Assembly: GCA_018902385.1 (NCBI GenBank)
Contig: JABSSW010000079.1
Coordinates: 62,001 to 126,000 of the forward strand
DNA from: Physcia stellaris
Taxonomy: Eukaryota > Ascomycota > Lecanoromycetes > Caliciales > Physciaceae
DNA: 64,000 nucleotides
Reading direction: 5' to 3'
This document shows positions 1-10,727 of this stretch, one piece after another (position 1 is the first letter of the stretch; every line of letters starts with the position of its first letter). The notes beneath the pieces were generated by a model. That model saw nothing but the letters and a program-made list of their open reading frames with translations, did no database searches and had not been told where the DNA came from. The position numbers were made by a program, and so were the translations under genes.

Positions 1-62
1 TTTGGCGCTACATCTGATATCGTGAGATCTCCACTGATCGAATTAGTGCTCTATCTCACCTC
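1..62. other. window edge, no gene seen
   Basis: Short non-coding stretch downstream of the minus-strand MFS gene. Nothing recognisable. Confidence 0.5.
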
Positions 63-1839
63 TTATGCTCTATAAACCAAGCTAGCAACAAATAGCCCAA
101 TCACCAAGCCGCTGATGACAAAAGCAAAAGATCCAAACCCAGCTTTCCTCCCCAGCCCAAGTTTACTCCCCGCAAAATCATTGTTGAGATCCCTCCTGAC
201 GAGAGCAGGAGCTAACAAGAACCCAATGCCAGCTAACCAATATCCAACGGGAATAATCACTGCAAGCGCAACCCTCGTCCCATCGAGATACTCCTGGCTC
301 GAGCTATCAACATCTCTCAATGCCAACCCGATGATCTCTGGCCCAGCCGAGTATATGAGGACTTGCGTTGCCGCCCAGATGGATAGCCCGAAAGTCTTGT
401 ATCGCGGAGGCAGCAGGAGCGCGATGAGGCTATTCAACGCTCCAAGCCAGAGCTCTGCGGTAAGGTACGCTATGGTCATGACTCCGTAAAGAATTGAGAC
501 GCCTTTGTCCTCATTGCCACCAGCGGCTGACCGTGAGAAAATCATGAGCCACACGAAGATCGATGAGACCATACCACCAATGCCAGTCAGGTACAGAGGC
601 AACATCTTTGTCCTGGTCCAGAAGGCAGATGTCAAGAACCCACCGAGTAGAACCGCAACTGAGCCGACAACCCCTACAATAATACCGTAACGCGACAATA
701 GATTCGGATGAGACGGGTAGAGAGTCGATAGGTAAGTCGGCATGTAATACCCAAAAACATTACCACCCAATTGCCGGAAGGCCGCGGACAGTGTGAGGAG
801 CCAGAAAGATCGCATGCGGAGGAGGTAGTGCAAAGTAGCTGCGATGTCACTGCGTGCTTGTACGAGCTTCTGCTTCGTTGACCAAAGGGTGGAGTGTTGT
901 CCGAGGTGATTCACGTAGGACGAATTGACAAGGGAGGTTTGACGGCGGGGCTCACGGACGCAGAGTCGTACAAAGAGGCCCACGACGATACCCACGATGC
1001 CGATCGCGATGAGAGCAGTGGACCAGGAGGTGTTCGTACGGGCGAAAGCGACTGCGATTTGAGCGCTGACGGCTTCACCGACGTACACACCTACGTAGAG
1101 AACACTGCAATGTTGTCAGCGGATCAAAGCTACATTTACGATGTGTCGAGTGTGCTTGTAATCGGCATCCAGTCCAGCCGTTGAACATGAAATATCTCCA
1201 AGATGACACTCGCGCAGCTTTCGTGGTTGTCGTAAAAACCTTGTATCATATGCTCCTTGGTAACGACGAAGATAGCCCAGCTGAAAAGTAGGAAATCTCC
1301 TTTTACCTCTCGCCAAAGAAGACATATTCCTTCCCCATCAGATCACTAATTAAGCTCACACTGATAGCTTCTACCGGTGCCTGTCCGATACCCATACCAA
1401 TACGGGCGAGTAGTATCTGCCAGAAGTTGTTGCTCAATCCTTGAAAGATGACGCAAAGACTCCACCACAAGGCAGCCACCATGAGGACCCATACCCTAGC
1501 TCTGGTGTAGTCCGCTATGTAGGCTGTGGGCAGCGCAAGAAGCGCATAGACGATACCTGTAGCATATCCGGAAAGAAGACCATACTCGGACTGAGAGAGA
1601 TGGAGAGAAGTGATCACTTCATCCTGAAAATAGGATAGGACGAACTTGTCGAATTGAGCAAGAAAGTAATTGAGGAACAAGACGACAAGAGATATCGATA
1701 TGCGCCAGATGGGTACATCAGGCCTCGATGTAATCTCGTTATCGTACTCTTGGGGTATGCTATCGTTTGCTGCGTCATGGTCCTCGCTTTCGATCTCCGG
1801 GTCAGTCGCGGTCTTCTCCATACTCATGAGGCGGTACAA
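63..1839 (-). CDS. MFS transporter, Spinster-like
   Basis: Major facilitator superfamily permease, expected in a cellular membrane; substrate unknown. Two exons, 1307-1839 and 63-1104, join in phase across a 202-base intron (1105-1306), giving about 524 residues. The first exon has an acidic cytosolic N-terminus and then hydrophobic segments. It contains LSQSEYGLLSGYATGIVYA and the ARIGMGIGQAPVEAISVSL stretch, which resembles the 'GxGxAxxxP' helix-5 region of Spinster-type MFS. The join restores SVLYVGVYVGEAVS, the segment that normally follows. The second exon holds the remaining helices and ends in a short tail. The intron is longer than its neighbours and could hide a micro-exon. A second ATG lies a few codons downstream of the one chosen. 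Confidence 0.8.
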
Positions 1840-2329
1840 GTCTCTAGCACGAAATATCTATTTCCGGGTCGAGACAACAAAAATTGACTCCTCTTTAATG
1901 CGATCGACATCTGGCGTCTTGCATCAACGTCCTTGATAGCTTGGCGTGTGGGGTATGCTTGACTAGACCGACGCTTGTGCATGTTCATGGAAATATTTCC
2001 GTTCATCTTATCTTTCTAGGAGTCCCTGGAAGAGTCTTCACAGAGCGATCGAACTGTTTTGTGGCTCAGTGGAGAGCTAAGAGTGTAGTGGCAGAAGAAA
2101 ATTCCGAGCTGCGTACTCGTTCTCGTACCAGGCAGTTGTTTCAGCTCTGCTGCTTTCTTAGCCCTGCAAGTCAGCTTATCTAGATTACCTAAGTCATAAG
2201 CACTACGAGTCTGCGACAGGCCGAGAGGATTGGTGGCGTCTCATCATCCGAGGATAAAAGCTCTTTGACCCCGTACAGATAATCACGATCTCCCTTGTTG
2301 CAAGGGTCGCTCACTATCTGCACGCCAAC
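1840..2329. promoter_or_regulatory. divergent intergenic region
   Basis: About 490 bases between the start of the minus-strand MFS gene and the start of the plus-strand gene at 2330. It probably holds both promoters. I see no specific operator. Confidence 0.3.
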
Positions 2330-2836
2330 ATGGCGCGAACGCTATACGTTCTCTACAACGCTAACGGCACAGCCTTTGGCAAATTGTCTTATGGCTACAA
2401 GAAACTCACCTCCTCGTCTGCCAAGCCCGTATGCGCTGCCTGCGAGCTTACTCACGGCGGAATACGTCTTGATGAGAACGAAGCTTGGAAAATGGCAAAA
2501 ACGCAGATTGAGAAGGAAGGAGGCTTGGAAGTCAAGCAGCTTCACCGAGACGAGCTTGGAGCCGAGGTGAGTCCCCTGACTTTCCTATCAATGTGTTTGG
2601 GTGAATATAATCGCATGACAACTCGCCTCGAACGATGAATCTGATGCTGCTTGCAGGTGAAGAGGTTCGTAGAGCAGGCGGGCGAACCGTATCCTTTAGT
2701 CATTTCTGGGGACGCAGATAAAGATCTCAAAGTCGTTATGAATAAAGACGAGCTTGGCTCTTGCGGTGGTGATGCCCAGAAGTTTGTAGGCATGTTACGG
2801 GATAAGGGTGTTCTAGGATCGCAGCCGAGCCTCTAG
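2330..2836 (+). CDS. small conserved fungal protein, function unknown
   Basis: Two exons, 2330-2566 and 2657-2836, with a 90-base GTGAGT..GCAG intron, give 138 residues. The N-terminus starts LYVLYNANGTAFGKLSYGY. It is followed by a CAAC-x-LTHGG motif near residues 35-42 and a QLHRDE motif near residue 70. The two cysteines plus histidine could bind metal, but this is only inference. There is no signal peptide or membrane segment. The length is complete, with a clean stop. I recognise the protein as a type widespread in fungi and bacteria but cannot assign a function. It faces the P450-like gene tail-to-tail across a 276-base gap. Confidence 0.7.
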
Positions 2837-3112
2837 CTCATTCGCTATTACTTTTTGTCCTCTCGCCACAGACAAGATGAACTGTCGCAATCTAGTTAGA
2901 AATTTCGTGGAATCAAGGGCTCTTCTCTTCGGAATGCGTAAGCTGATTTTGATATTGATAAAGCTTGGAACTGAAGTGGCTTCCATATGGGAGAACTGCG
3001 ACCAACTAAGCCCGTATGATCTCAATCCTCGAACGCCAGCCTTGGCAGGCATTGGATTGGCCTTTACGGCTGTCACCTCTAGAGACGATCACTCCGGGCT
3101 GACTCCGAGCTC

Positions 3113-4657
3113 CTATATGTATTCTTGAGCATCGTAGAATTCCAATTCTGAATCATCCGCGGGTTCTGCATCAGCGTGGTCTCGTATCAATGTTACTTTG
3201 ACTCCTTTCGCAGGCCTTTGTGTTGGCAACTGCTTCATATCTTTCGCCCATTGTTCCGGTTTGATGTCAGACTCCCAGCCAAGCCAGGCCCGGACACCTA
3301 AAGGTATTCGTCTGCCATCTGCGTGGAGGATGAAGCTATCTTGCGTCTCGGAACCGGGAAGTATTGCCAGGCAAGTCTTTGCGATGGTAATAACCATTTC
3401 TCGCACCAGGCTTTTCCCAAGGCATGCTTTCGGGCCTGCTCCAAACGCAAAACCCTCTTTGGCTTCGTCTGCACCTGCAGAAGAGGTACAATATCTGTCA
3501 GGCGTGAATGTTTCGGCCGATGAGCCAAAAAATGCTGGGTCTCGAGCAGCGCCTACGAAGTACAGCCAGACATCCCATCCTCTGGGAACAAGTGTCCGGT
3601 TACCGGTAGTCGTCTCATTGGAGCTTTTCAGCACAACATCTTGAGTTGTCTGTCTCATAATGCCTACAACAGGCGGGGAAAGTCGCTCTGTCTCAAGACA
3701 GATACTGCGTAAAAGCGAATTTCTCTCGTCCTCGCTCGAGAGTGCTTTCAGCTTCTCGGCCAGAGTCGACTCGGAAGCATGTTGTCCTTGATAAGCGAAT
3801 AAATTCAAAAAGACGGCAGTAAGCAGAGACGCAAGGGCTTTGGCGGCAAGGGAAGACGTAAATAGTAGCTGGTGGTTAGCAATATCTTCTCGCTGTTCTG
3901 GATCTTTCCCTGCGAACGGGCACTCATTGGGTGATTTCAGTATACAATGTCGAAGCAAGGATGCCAGCCGTGATCTTGCATGAAGCCCCTTTGATCGAGG
4001 TGAGCGCCATAATCTTGCGTTGATACTTACAGGGAAAAGGGAAAATTGGCCTCGAAGAAGGGTTTCCTGCAACCCTTCGATTTCGGCAAGATCGTCTCGC
4101 TCGGAGACATTAATCGACGACGAGTCCTCGCTGCTGGATAGAAATATTGATAGCAACAGCTTCCAGGCAAGCGCCTTCATAGACTCGTAGATATCAATGA
4201 TTGAACCAGAATTGATCCCGCGAAAGTGAGCCAGTGCTAAGGTATGACACTTATCCATAGACGATGCCATAAGGGTCTCCATTCTTCGATTCCAAACCTC
4301 CCTCATAGGACCGTGGGATGGTAAATCTGACAGCAGTAGATTTGGAGGATGGAAGAATGGGGCCATTAGCTCATCGTAGGCCTTCTCTGCACTGAATGGA
4401 CAGCTGATGTCCGAATACTCCGCCAGAACTTGCTGCACGTGGTGATAAGAGGATAGAACAGCAACATTTCGATTCAAGACTTTTGCGCGGATAGGCGCCC
4501 TTGCGTTAGCTACAAATGGATTGGAGGCACGAAATGAGAGTACCCGCGACGTTATAAAAGCTTCTGGTGAAGAATGAAAGGAGAGTGATTCTGAGAGGCC
4601 AGACAAAAATGATGGCGAGCCATGCGGAAGAACGGGCAGCTCAGGCTCAGAGGCCAT
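3113..4657 (-). CDS. cytochrome P450-like protein
   Basis: Single-exon 514-residue protein with P450 landmarks. The K-helix ExxR motif is seen as CLETERLSPP. A FTPDRY segment matches the PERF region. The heme-binding loop FAFGAGPKACLGKS places the thiolate cysteine near residue 412. There is no N-terminal membrane anchor, unlike most fungal microsomal P450s. The I-helix region (LAAKALASLLTAVFLN) lacks the usual A/G-G-x-D/E-T oxygen-activation signature. The protein may therefore be an atypical P450, for example an isomerase or peroxygenase-like member, rather than a classical monooxygenase; that is inference. A roughly 100-residue tail after the heme loop is rather long and acidic at its end. 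Confidence 0.8.
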   Translation of the reverse strand: MASEPELPVLPHGSPSFLSGLSESLSFHSSPEAFITSRVLSFRASNPFVANARAPIRAKVLNRNVAVLSSYHHVQQVLAEYSDISCPFSAEKAYDELMAPFFHPPNLLLSDLPSHGPMREVWNRRMETLMASSMDKCHTLALAHFRGINSGSIIDIYESMKALAWKLLLSIFLSSSEDSSSINVSERDDLAEIEGLQETLLRGQFSLFPVSINARLWRSPRSKGLHARSRLASLLRHCILKSPNECPFAGKDPEQREDIANHQLLFTSSLAAKALASLLTAVFLNLFAYQGQHASESTLAEKLKALSSEDERNSLLRSICLETERLSPPVVGIMRQTTQDVVLKSSNETTTGNRTLVPRGWDVWLYFVGAARDPAFFGSSAETFTPDRYCTSSAGADEAKEGFAFGAGPKACLGKSLVREMVITIAKTCLAILPGSETQDSFILHADGRRIPLGVRAWLGWESDIKPEQWAKDMKQLPTQRPAKGVKVTLIRDHADAEPADDSELEFYDAQEYI

Positions 4658-5380
4658 GCTCTTTATTCAAAAACGAAGCTCTGTTCTTCAAGAAAAGGAA
4701 GTCATTCAGTCGTTTCGTTCCTCATGACCAGAGCGATCTCAGATCTATCACGTCGTAGCTACAGGTTCGTTGCTGATCCAGCGTTCAGGCTTTCATACGC
4801 CTGACGAGCAGTCGAAATGTACGAAGCCGTTGGAACATGAAAGGTCGAAAGCCCAGATCTCAGTGCACCCTGAATCGTGAGTTTTGCTGAACCGCTGAAA
4901 CAGACGGGCCGAGAGCGCCTCAAAGATTCGCCGATCCGATCTCCTTTCATCAGGGGCCGGCAGGCTGGGCATGATTGCCTTAACTTCAGTCTTTGTCGTT
5001 ACGTATCGGCTCTCTAACTTTTTCATCGTACGATTGCATTATTCACTACATCGGATAACATTGACAGCCTCAATGAGATCAGTGGTGGCAATGTCTCAAT
5101 AGTCTGCTTTGGGATTTATTTGCTCTAGTGAGTAAGTAAGTCGTGCAGAAACATGCGTTTTCTCATATCTACGGCTTGATTTGATACTGCCCAACTTCCT
5201 CTTTTGAAAAGCAAACGCGGCTGAGGACGTTATGACCGCTTGTTTGTTGTTGATGAAAGGTGTATCATCAGCTGTTTGAATTTGTATAATACGAGATCCC
5301 CTCGTCTACTGCCTTTTCTTAATTTCGTTTTTGTTTGTGACTAATTCCCTGGGTGGCATTCGAGATTAAACGGGTGCGTC
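4658..5380. other. intergenic, upstream of P450-like gene
   Basis: About 720 bases containing the likely promoter of the minus-strand P450-like gene. Short open frames exist on both strands, but none shows a start context or composition I would support. Confidence 0.4.
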
Positions 5381-6113
5381 TATTCCATGATCTGGTGTGA
5401 TGCTATCTTGCCTCCCATGCATCGTCATCGATACACACAACATGATAACACGCTTACCCGTGTTTGGCACAAATCATATGAAAACGACATGAAGACGATG
5501 TGAAGATGACATGAAAACAACATCATTTTCCGATTCTCTTTCAAATCGGGTAATCGTAGATCTGTCAATGTATTCTAAAAGATTACATCTGTATCTACTT
5601 CCTATTTTCTGCATTCCACTCTCTATTTTTCTACACACTCTCTCATGTTCTAATTCTACTTCGCATATTCGCATACTTTGCCCACATTCTCTCTCAAATA
5701 ACAACAACAACAATACTTTCTAATTTTTATCTCTTATTACTTTCACATAAAGGCCGAAATCATTGCATATTCGCGTTTGTATGACACCTTGCTTATGCTC
5801 GTTGTATGCATATGTAAGGTAGTAAGATGATCTGTTCGAGAAGATTGAAAACACTTCATTCGTCAGACGTGCGACACAGCAAATATGTTGAACTGTTTTT
5901 CAATCAAATTCGATGATACAATTCGCGATCACATGAGTATCACATGCGAAACATGCGAAAATCTCATCATCATGATACGAAATAGTTGATATAACTGTAG
6001 GGCTAGGGCATGGGAGTGTGTGTAAAAAAATAGGGGTGAGATGCTGAAAATAGGGAGTGACTGCAGTGAGAACCTTCTAAAAATAGCACCACTTATTACC
6101 AGACCATGGGATA
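5381..6113. mobile_element. MITE copy 1 with about 480 bp of extra internal DNA
   Basis: The left end (TATTCCATGATCTGGT) and right end (ACCAGACCATGGGATA) match the 16-base terminal inverted repeats of the 14109 copy, with two differences on the left. The first about 205 bases align with the short copies, including the CGATTCT..TCGGGTAATCGTAGATCTGTC segment. The final 37 bases, from TAAAAATAGCACC onward, match their right end. Between about 5590 and 6075 lies unrelated A/T-rich sequence absent from the short copies. This copy is either the longer ancestor or a MITE carrying a later insertion. The ends begin and finish with TA, as in Tc1/mariner-type target duplications. Confidence 0.75.
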
Positions 6114-6760
6114 AGTATGCTTCCCTGCGTCCAGCCGCCCCTTGTTGGATGTGCCCTTTAAATCGTCCATTGAACGGATGCGACGAGATCTCTCATTATC
6201 TTTTGGTATCTTCTCAAAATTATTCGGAGTATTCAGAACATTTCTGAAATTTGATCCAGGTATTATTCCGCAATCGGAAAGACCGCACTAGCATCTCAGC
6301 ACTCAAGTCATAGGGGGGATTTTCTCCGGTCCGACTTCCGGTGCATTATGGTTATCCTACACCACACGGCTATGGCGGAGATAATCATCGCTACTGTAGA
6401 CTCAGCGCATATCTTGGGGGTATGGGGAAGTCGTAGAAAATATCGACCGGGAACACCGCCCGAGAAGCGCCATCGCATCTATGCGCCTGCAACATCATAA
6501 TGCAGGCTCTCATATCCGCAAGAAGACTACCTACTAGAAACTTCGAAGGTGGGGGATCCATTACATGAGTTACATTATTCTGTCGGTACCGGTGGCCAAT
6601 TAATGTCTCGGTCTGCGCGAACAAGAATGCTTAAATTGAATGTGGTACTGGCTATCGGCCCGATGCCGAGTTGAAGTGCAGTTGCTGCTCACTCATTCGG
6701 GCACCGCTCTCTAAATCAACATGCTCTTGAAGCTGCAAACTGTGTGAAATAGCGTTCAGA
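6114..6760. other. intergenic
   Basis: About 650 bases between the MITE and the secreted-protein gene at 6761. No gene is supported. It presumably contains that gene's promoter. Confidence 0.4.
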
Positions 6761-7415
6761 ATGAAAGTCTATGCATGCTGCGTTGTGTTAGAAGTCGCCT
6801 CGACATTGTTCGGGCGAAGTGCCATATCCGCATTTCTACCATCGCCCAATTAGTGAGTGTCCCCAGCACAAGCAACCCGAAGCAGGTGTTCAAAGGACGT
6901 ACAGTCTTTGGCAGCAGCCAAGCTCAGCAATCAACATCTCAAGCAGCACCCACACAAACAGCACAGCAGCAGCAGCAAGGCTTGGAGATCCAGTAGATCC
7001 CCTCATCATCCGCATTCACGAATATCAACCCGCCCTCTTCGAATTCTCCAACTTCCGAGCACCATCGCTAGATCCCGCACGGATACGGTCCTTCATTCCA
7101 AAAGCCCTCGAAGCTCTTCGCGATGCGCAGGGGACGCTGCAGCCTTTCGACGACATCCCAGGGAATTACTTCAGCTACACGGATCGGAGTACTTTGCCGA
7201 TACTGAGCCTCACTTTGAGAGGTACGACGGGTCGGGTTTGGGGACTGTGCTACGAGGATGTGGAGGAGGTGATTAATGCGCTGGAGGTGTATGTGCGGAT
7301 ATGGGTTCAGGGTGGGAGTAGACCGAAGGCTGCGAGGGTTAGGGTGTTTCGTGATGGGAGGATGCTGTCAACTCTCGGGGCTCTGGAAGCTGGGGTAATG
7401 GTAAATGTATGGTAA
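6761..7415 (+). CDS. small secreted protein, unknown family
   Basis: An ATG at 6761 opens a signal-peptide-like exon (MKVYACCVVLEVASTLFG..) ending at 6852 before a GTGAGT donor. An acceptor near 6940 (..CTCAAG or ..AGCAG) restores the main frame that runs to 7415. The mature part contains DPLIIRIHEYQPALFEF, then a hydrophobic LPILSLTLRG strand, a VWGLCYEDVEEVINALEVYV helix and basic C-terminal strands. The layout (signal peptide, LTLxLxG strand, W-x-x-V helix, closing strands) resembles the protein at 29467, so both may belong to one fungal secreted family. The exact acceptor is uncertain because two neighbouring AGs fit the phase. Confidence 0.55.
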
Positions 7416-8148
7416 CTACGTGATTCTCTCTCTTCATGTTGGGACAACATGTACCTGGGACTTGAGCTGGACAGTTGAGAGCTCATGGGTCGTGCTTGCG
7501 TTAGCTACCCTCTGTTTTGAAACTTGTGATTGAGCTTCCTGAAGCTTTGATGGCTCATAGCCACTGAACGACCCGCTTGTCTCACTCGGCCCTGCCAAAA
7601 TTATTGTGTGCCGTTCTCATTTCAAATGATCGCAATCATTCACTTATGCCCAATGAATCAACGATAGCCCGAAGATGGAAATACGGCCAGTTCAGAATGC
7701 CATTCATATCAAATTATTTTTCGAGTTCCGAAGACGGGTAAGCGTGATTGAATAAGTGATTTCTACGTATCTTCTATTCGCATTCGATTGTCATGAACAT
7801 GGCGGAAAACGTGAACGTATGGTGTCTCAAATTAATATCAAGAGACTGAGATGCCGCGAAAAGTTGGCTTGCTTCGGGAGCCCAGGCTTCAGCATTCTTG
7901 AGGAGACATTAGCACATACGTACAACCCCTCTACCCCAATCTGGACATTGAGAAGTGATGTAGCTGATTAATGAATTGATGATCCTAAAAATATTCGTCG
8001 GGTCCGTCTCGGGATTTGAGCTGTGTGATTAGGCACCAGCTTTTGACTGCAATTAAGATAGACCACACTCCACTCCCAAGATGTAAATCCCCAAGTTCTT
8101 GTATGAACCGTTATAATCTACACTTTTCATTTGCACCTCTGCTCTATA
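7416..8148. other. intergenic
   Basis: About 730 bases with no supported gene. A 71-codon frame at 7756-7971 lacks coding character. The 3' part probably carries the promoter of the TMEM205-like gene. Confidence 0.4.
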
Positions 8149-8817
8149 ATGTCCAGCATGATGGAGACCGTCCTCTCACCGGCACCCTATCACCTCCTTT
8201 CCTACGGTACCCTGCTCGGTACCCAGCTATATCAAGTCCGTATTCCTATCCAAATCTCCCCTTAATTACCTCTTACACCAGAGAAAAGACAACTATAATT
8301 AACGATCTAACCCCTAGAGTTTCGTAATGACCAAGCTCACCTTCCAAGCCCTACCAAGAGCCCAGTTCGCAACTCTCCAGCAACGAGTCTTCCCCCTGTA
8401 TTTCAAAATACAAGTCGGGTTGCTAGTTCTCGTGGCTTTGACACACCCGCCAACAGGCCTGGTGTCGTTGAGTAGGCGCTGGCAAGACTGGATGTCTTTG
8501 GGGGTTGCGCTGGGTGCTTCGGTGCTGAATTTGAGTGTGTATGGGCCGAGGACGGAGAGCTTGATGCTTTTGAGATTGCAGAAAGGCCAGTACTGGGTCC
8601 TTGCTTAGAGGATTGGGGAAGCTAATCGTTGTTGTGCGGTGCAGGCGCAAAAGGGCACGAGTTAGATGGACCTTTGGGGATGACGTTGGAGAATATGAAG
8701 CGGGTCAAGAAAGATTTTTCTCGGACTCATGCGATGGCCATTCACCTTAATGCTATCGCTATGATCATGACTGTGTGGTATGGGTTTTCGTTCGCGTCCC
8801 GAATCAACCCGACTTGA
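8149..8817 (+). CDS. TMEM205-like (DUF4149) membrane protein
   Basis: The first exon, 8149-8235, encodes 29 residues ending in HLLSYGTLLGTQLYQ. It joins in phase over an 82-base intron to exon 2 at 8318 (SFVMTKLTFQALPRAQFATLQ). The joined motif, with the hydrophobic run FKIQVGLLVLVAL and later NLSVYGPRTE, is typical of the TMEM205/DUF4149 four-helix family, usually placed in organelle or plasma membranes. The last part (GHELDGPLGMTLENMKRV..) ends at 8817 with a final hydrophobic helix. The second junction (about 8590-8642) is unclear: the obvious GT donor gives the wrong phase with the GTGCAG acceptor. A GC donor after AAAG would fit. A one-base assembly error is the alternative. Confidence 0.7.
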
Positions 8818-8906
8818 CCGTCTTTGCCGTGTGCGAAACAAGCTAGAGGATTGTCAATCAATATCATCGCGATATTATGCGAGCGCGGAGCTGTAGCGTG
8901 AACATA

Positions 8907-9153
8907 CTAAGTAGTGGTGCTGAAAGACTGCAAAGAGACCGTCAACAACTGCATTCAACATCACCACTTACAAGCTCAATGCAACAAGCCGTGTACCCGT
9001 CCTTGGCACAAAGTGATTGAATATAAGATGAAGAAGACATCATCTTCAGATTCCGTCCCAAGTCGGGTAATCGTAGGTCTGTCGGGGCGATTATCATAAG
9101 AAAAATGTGTCACAGCAAATTAGCACCACTAAGTACCAGGCCATGGTGGGATA
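8907..9153. mobile_element. MITE copy 2, left end eroded
   Basis: The right end reads GCACCACTAAGTACCAGGC then CATGGTGGGATA and matches the family terminal repeat with small changes. Internally, CATCTTCAGATTCCGTCCC and TCGGGTAATCGTAGGTCTGTC align with the 14109 copy. On the left only the inner repeat (TAGTGGTGCTG, about 8907) can be traced; the outer TATCCCATGG part is missing. The element lies just beyond the 3' end of the minus-strand gene that stops at 9240, and could supply its 3' UTR or terminator. Confidence 0.65.
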
Positions 9154-9239
9154 ATAGAACCTCAAGCTTATCGTACAAATTTGCGTCATGTAGAGTTAGG
9201 TGCTGTATTAGTATCCTCTGAGCCGTGTCCTGCTGATTC

Positions 9240-10727
9240 CTACAATCTGTACGCACGCATATGACTGCCTTTGTTGCGCTGGGCAGTAAGATCATAAAAT
9301 TTTCCTCCGATGTTACCTCCATACTTTGGGCCCATGGGACCAACTTTGACAGCTTGCTGAGTTTTATACGCCACGATCTGTTCACGAGCGAGTCAGCCGT
9401 TGGCTCATCTCTGATGCCGGTCAAGAAAGACTAATAACTAACCTCCATGTTAAAGTCATAGCTCGACCAAGATCTCCTGGTGCCTTGGTTGAGACTCTCC
9501 AGCGTCATCACACCTGAAAAGTTCTCGCGCTTGTAGCAATCCAGCCAGTGCGACAATCCCTCAAGCTCTGCTTCAACTCGACCTTGTAGATCACCGGCAA
9601 TCTCAACAGGCTTATGGACTTTTTCAGTCCCGTTTCTGATGGCTTCGACGATTGACCCTATGCCCTTGACGCCTTTGATATCAATACCAAACTCATCCGC
9701 TTTCTTAACAATGAGGCGTTTCCACCCATCCTCATTAAGCCTGCACATTTCTCTGCTGTCCTCTGCAAACTGCAGAAAGAGCGCAAGGACGAGTCCCAGA
9801 TTCGGGAGTTCGCTGTGGTTTCGCAGAAGCTTGTCATTCTGATCCCTCACATTATCCACTTGGGATAGCAGGTCGAGCACATATAATATCATAGAGCCGA
9901 TGAGCATGACACGCTTCGCATTATCTTGGCGTTCAATACCTACAATCCGGGAGTCAGCTTGCATTTGCGAGAAGATCAACGTTACAACGAACCATGCATC
10001 TCCCAAATATCCCCATTTAAGAATAACGCTGCACTCTCCACATGCGCCCAGAAAGCCAGTATTGTCTCCCAATCCGGCGATGTTTGCGTGTATTTCGTCT
10101 TCTTCGCGAGCTTAATAAACGCAAGAAACTGCTCTCATCAGCTCCTTCATCTCCTCTGCGATCACCAGAATTAACATGCACACATACGATATTCTCAATG
10201 ACTTCAGAGATACCATAGCCATTCCAGTCATTAAAGATGTGCATGTCGTAATTGTCCTGGCACCGCTTTTGTTGCTGCAGTGTCCATTCCTGGGCTAGCT
10301 CAATGCCCTTCTTGGAGATTATCCACTGATATGCGGGCTCTGCGATTGGGGGCGCGCTGCGAATGCAACCGCCTAATCGACCGCACGCGCATGTATGTTT
10401 ATTCGCCTCGCTGGCACTCTTAGACTCTTCGCCATCGTCGTCTTCGTCCTTCGCGGCTGGACAAAGGCGAACCCAACCATCGGAGAGAGCACTGTCCTCA
10501 AGCTTTGGCGGAGACGCGTCGCGTACGGGCATTTCTGGGAGTGTGGATGCGTTCTTTGGCTCCGACTGGAGGTTTGCATCAGATATAGCTAGCCATGTCT
10601 GAATTCACAGAGGGTCTGCACTCACAGATACGTTGCTGCTCTCCTTCTCGGCCGATTTACCCTTCTTGATTGGTCCGGCGCGTTCAGGATTGAGATCCAC
10701 CTCTGCTAGAGCTCGTTTTGGAGCCAT
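9240..10727 (-). CDS. five-exon fungal protein, unknown; possible lectin-like tail
   Basis: Exons 10626-10727, 10188-10565, 9993-10128, 9443-9939 and 9240-9377 all join in phase and give 416 residues. The N-terminus (MAPKRALAEVDLNPERAG) is basic and disordered with an acidic patch. A cysteine cluster CACGRLGGC follows near residue 90. Next comes a helical region with DNYDMHIFNDWNGYGISEV, a pattern I associate with fungal proteins of unknown function, and LMIGSMILYVLDLL-type helices. The last exon contains KVGPMGPKYGGNIGGKFYD, which resembles the first strand of jacalin-type or similar beta-prism lectins (GxxGxxGGxxFD), but only about 45 residues remain before the stop. The tail may be truncated, or continue through an intron I did not resolve. 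Confidence 0.6.

Noticed and set aside
5474-5723. Overlapping small genes inside the long MITE copy
   Set aside because: Low-complexity frames on both strands within repeat DNA. No coding evidence.
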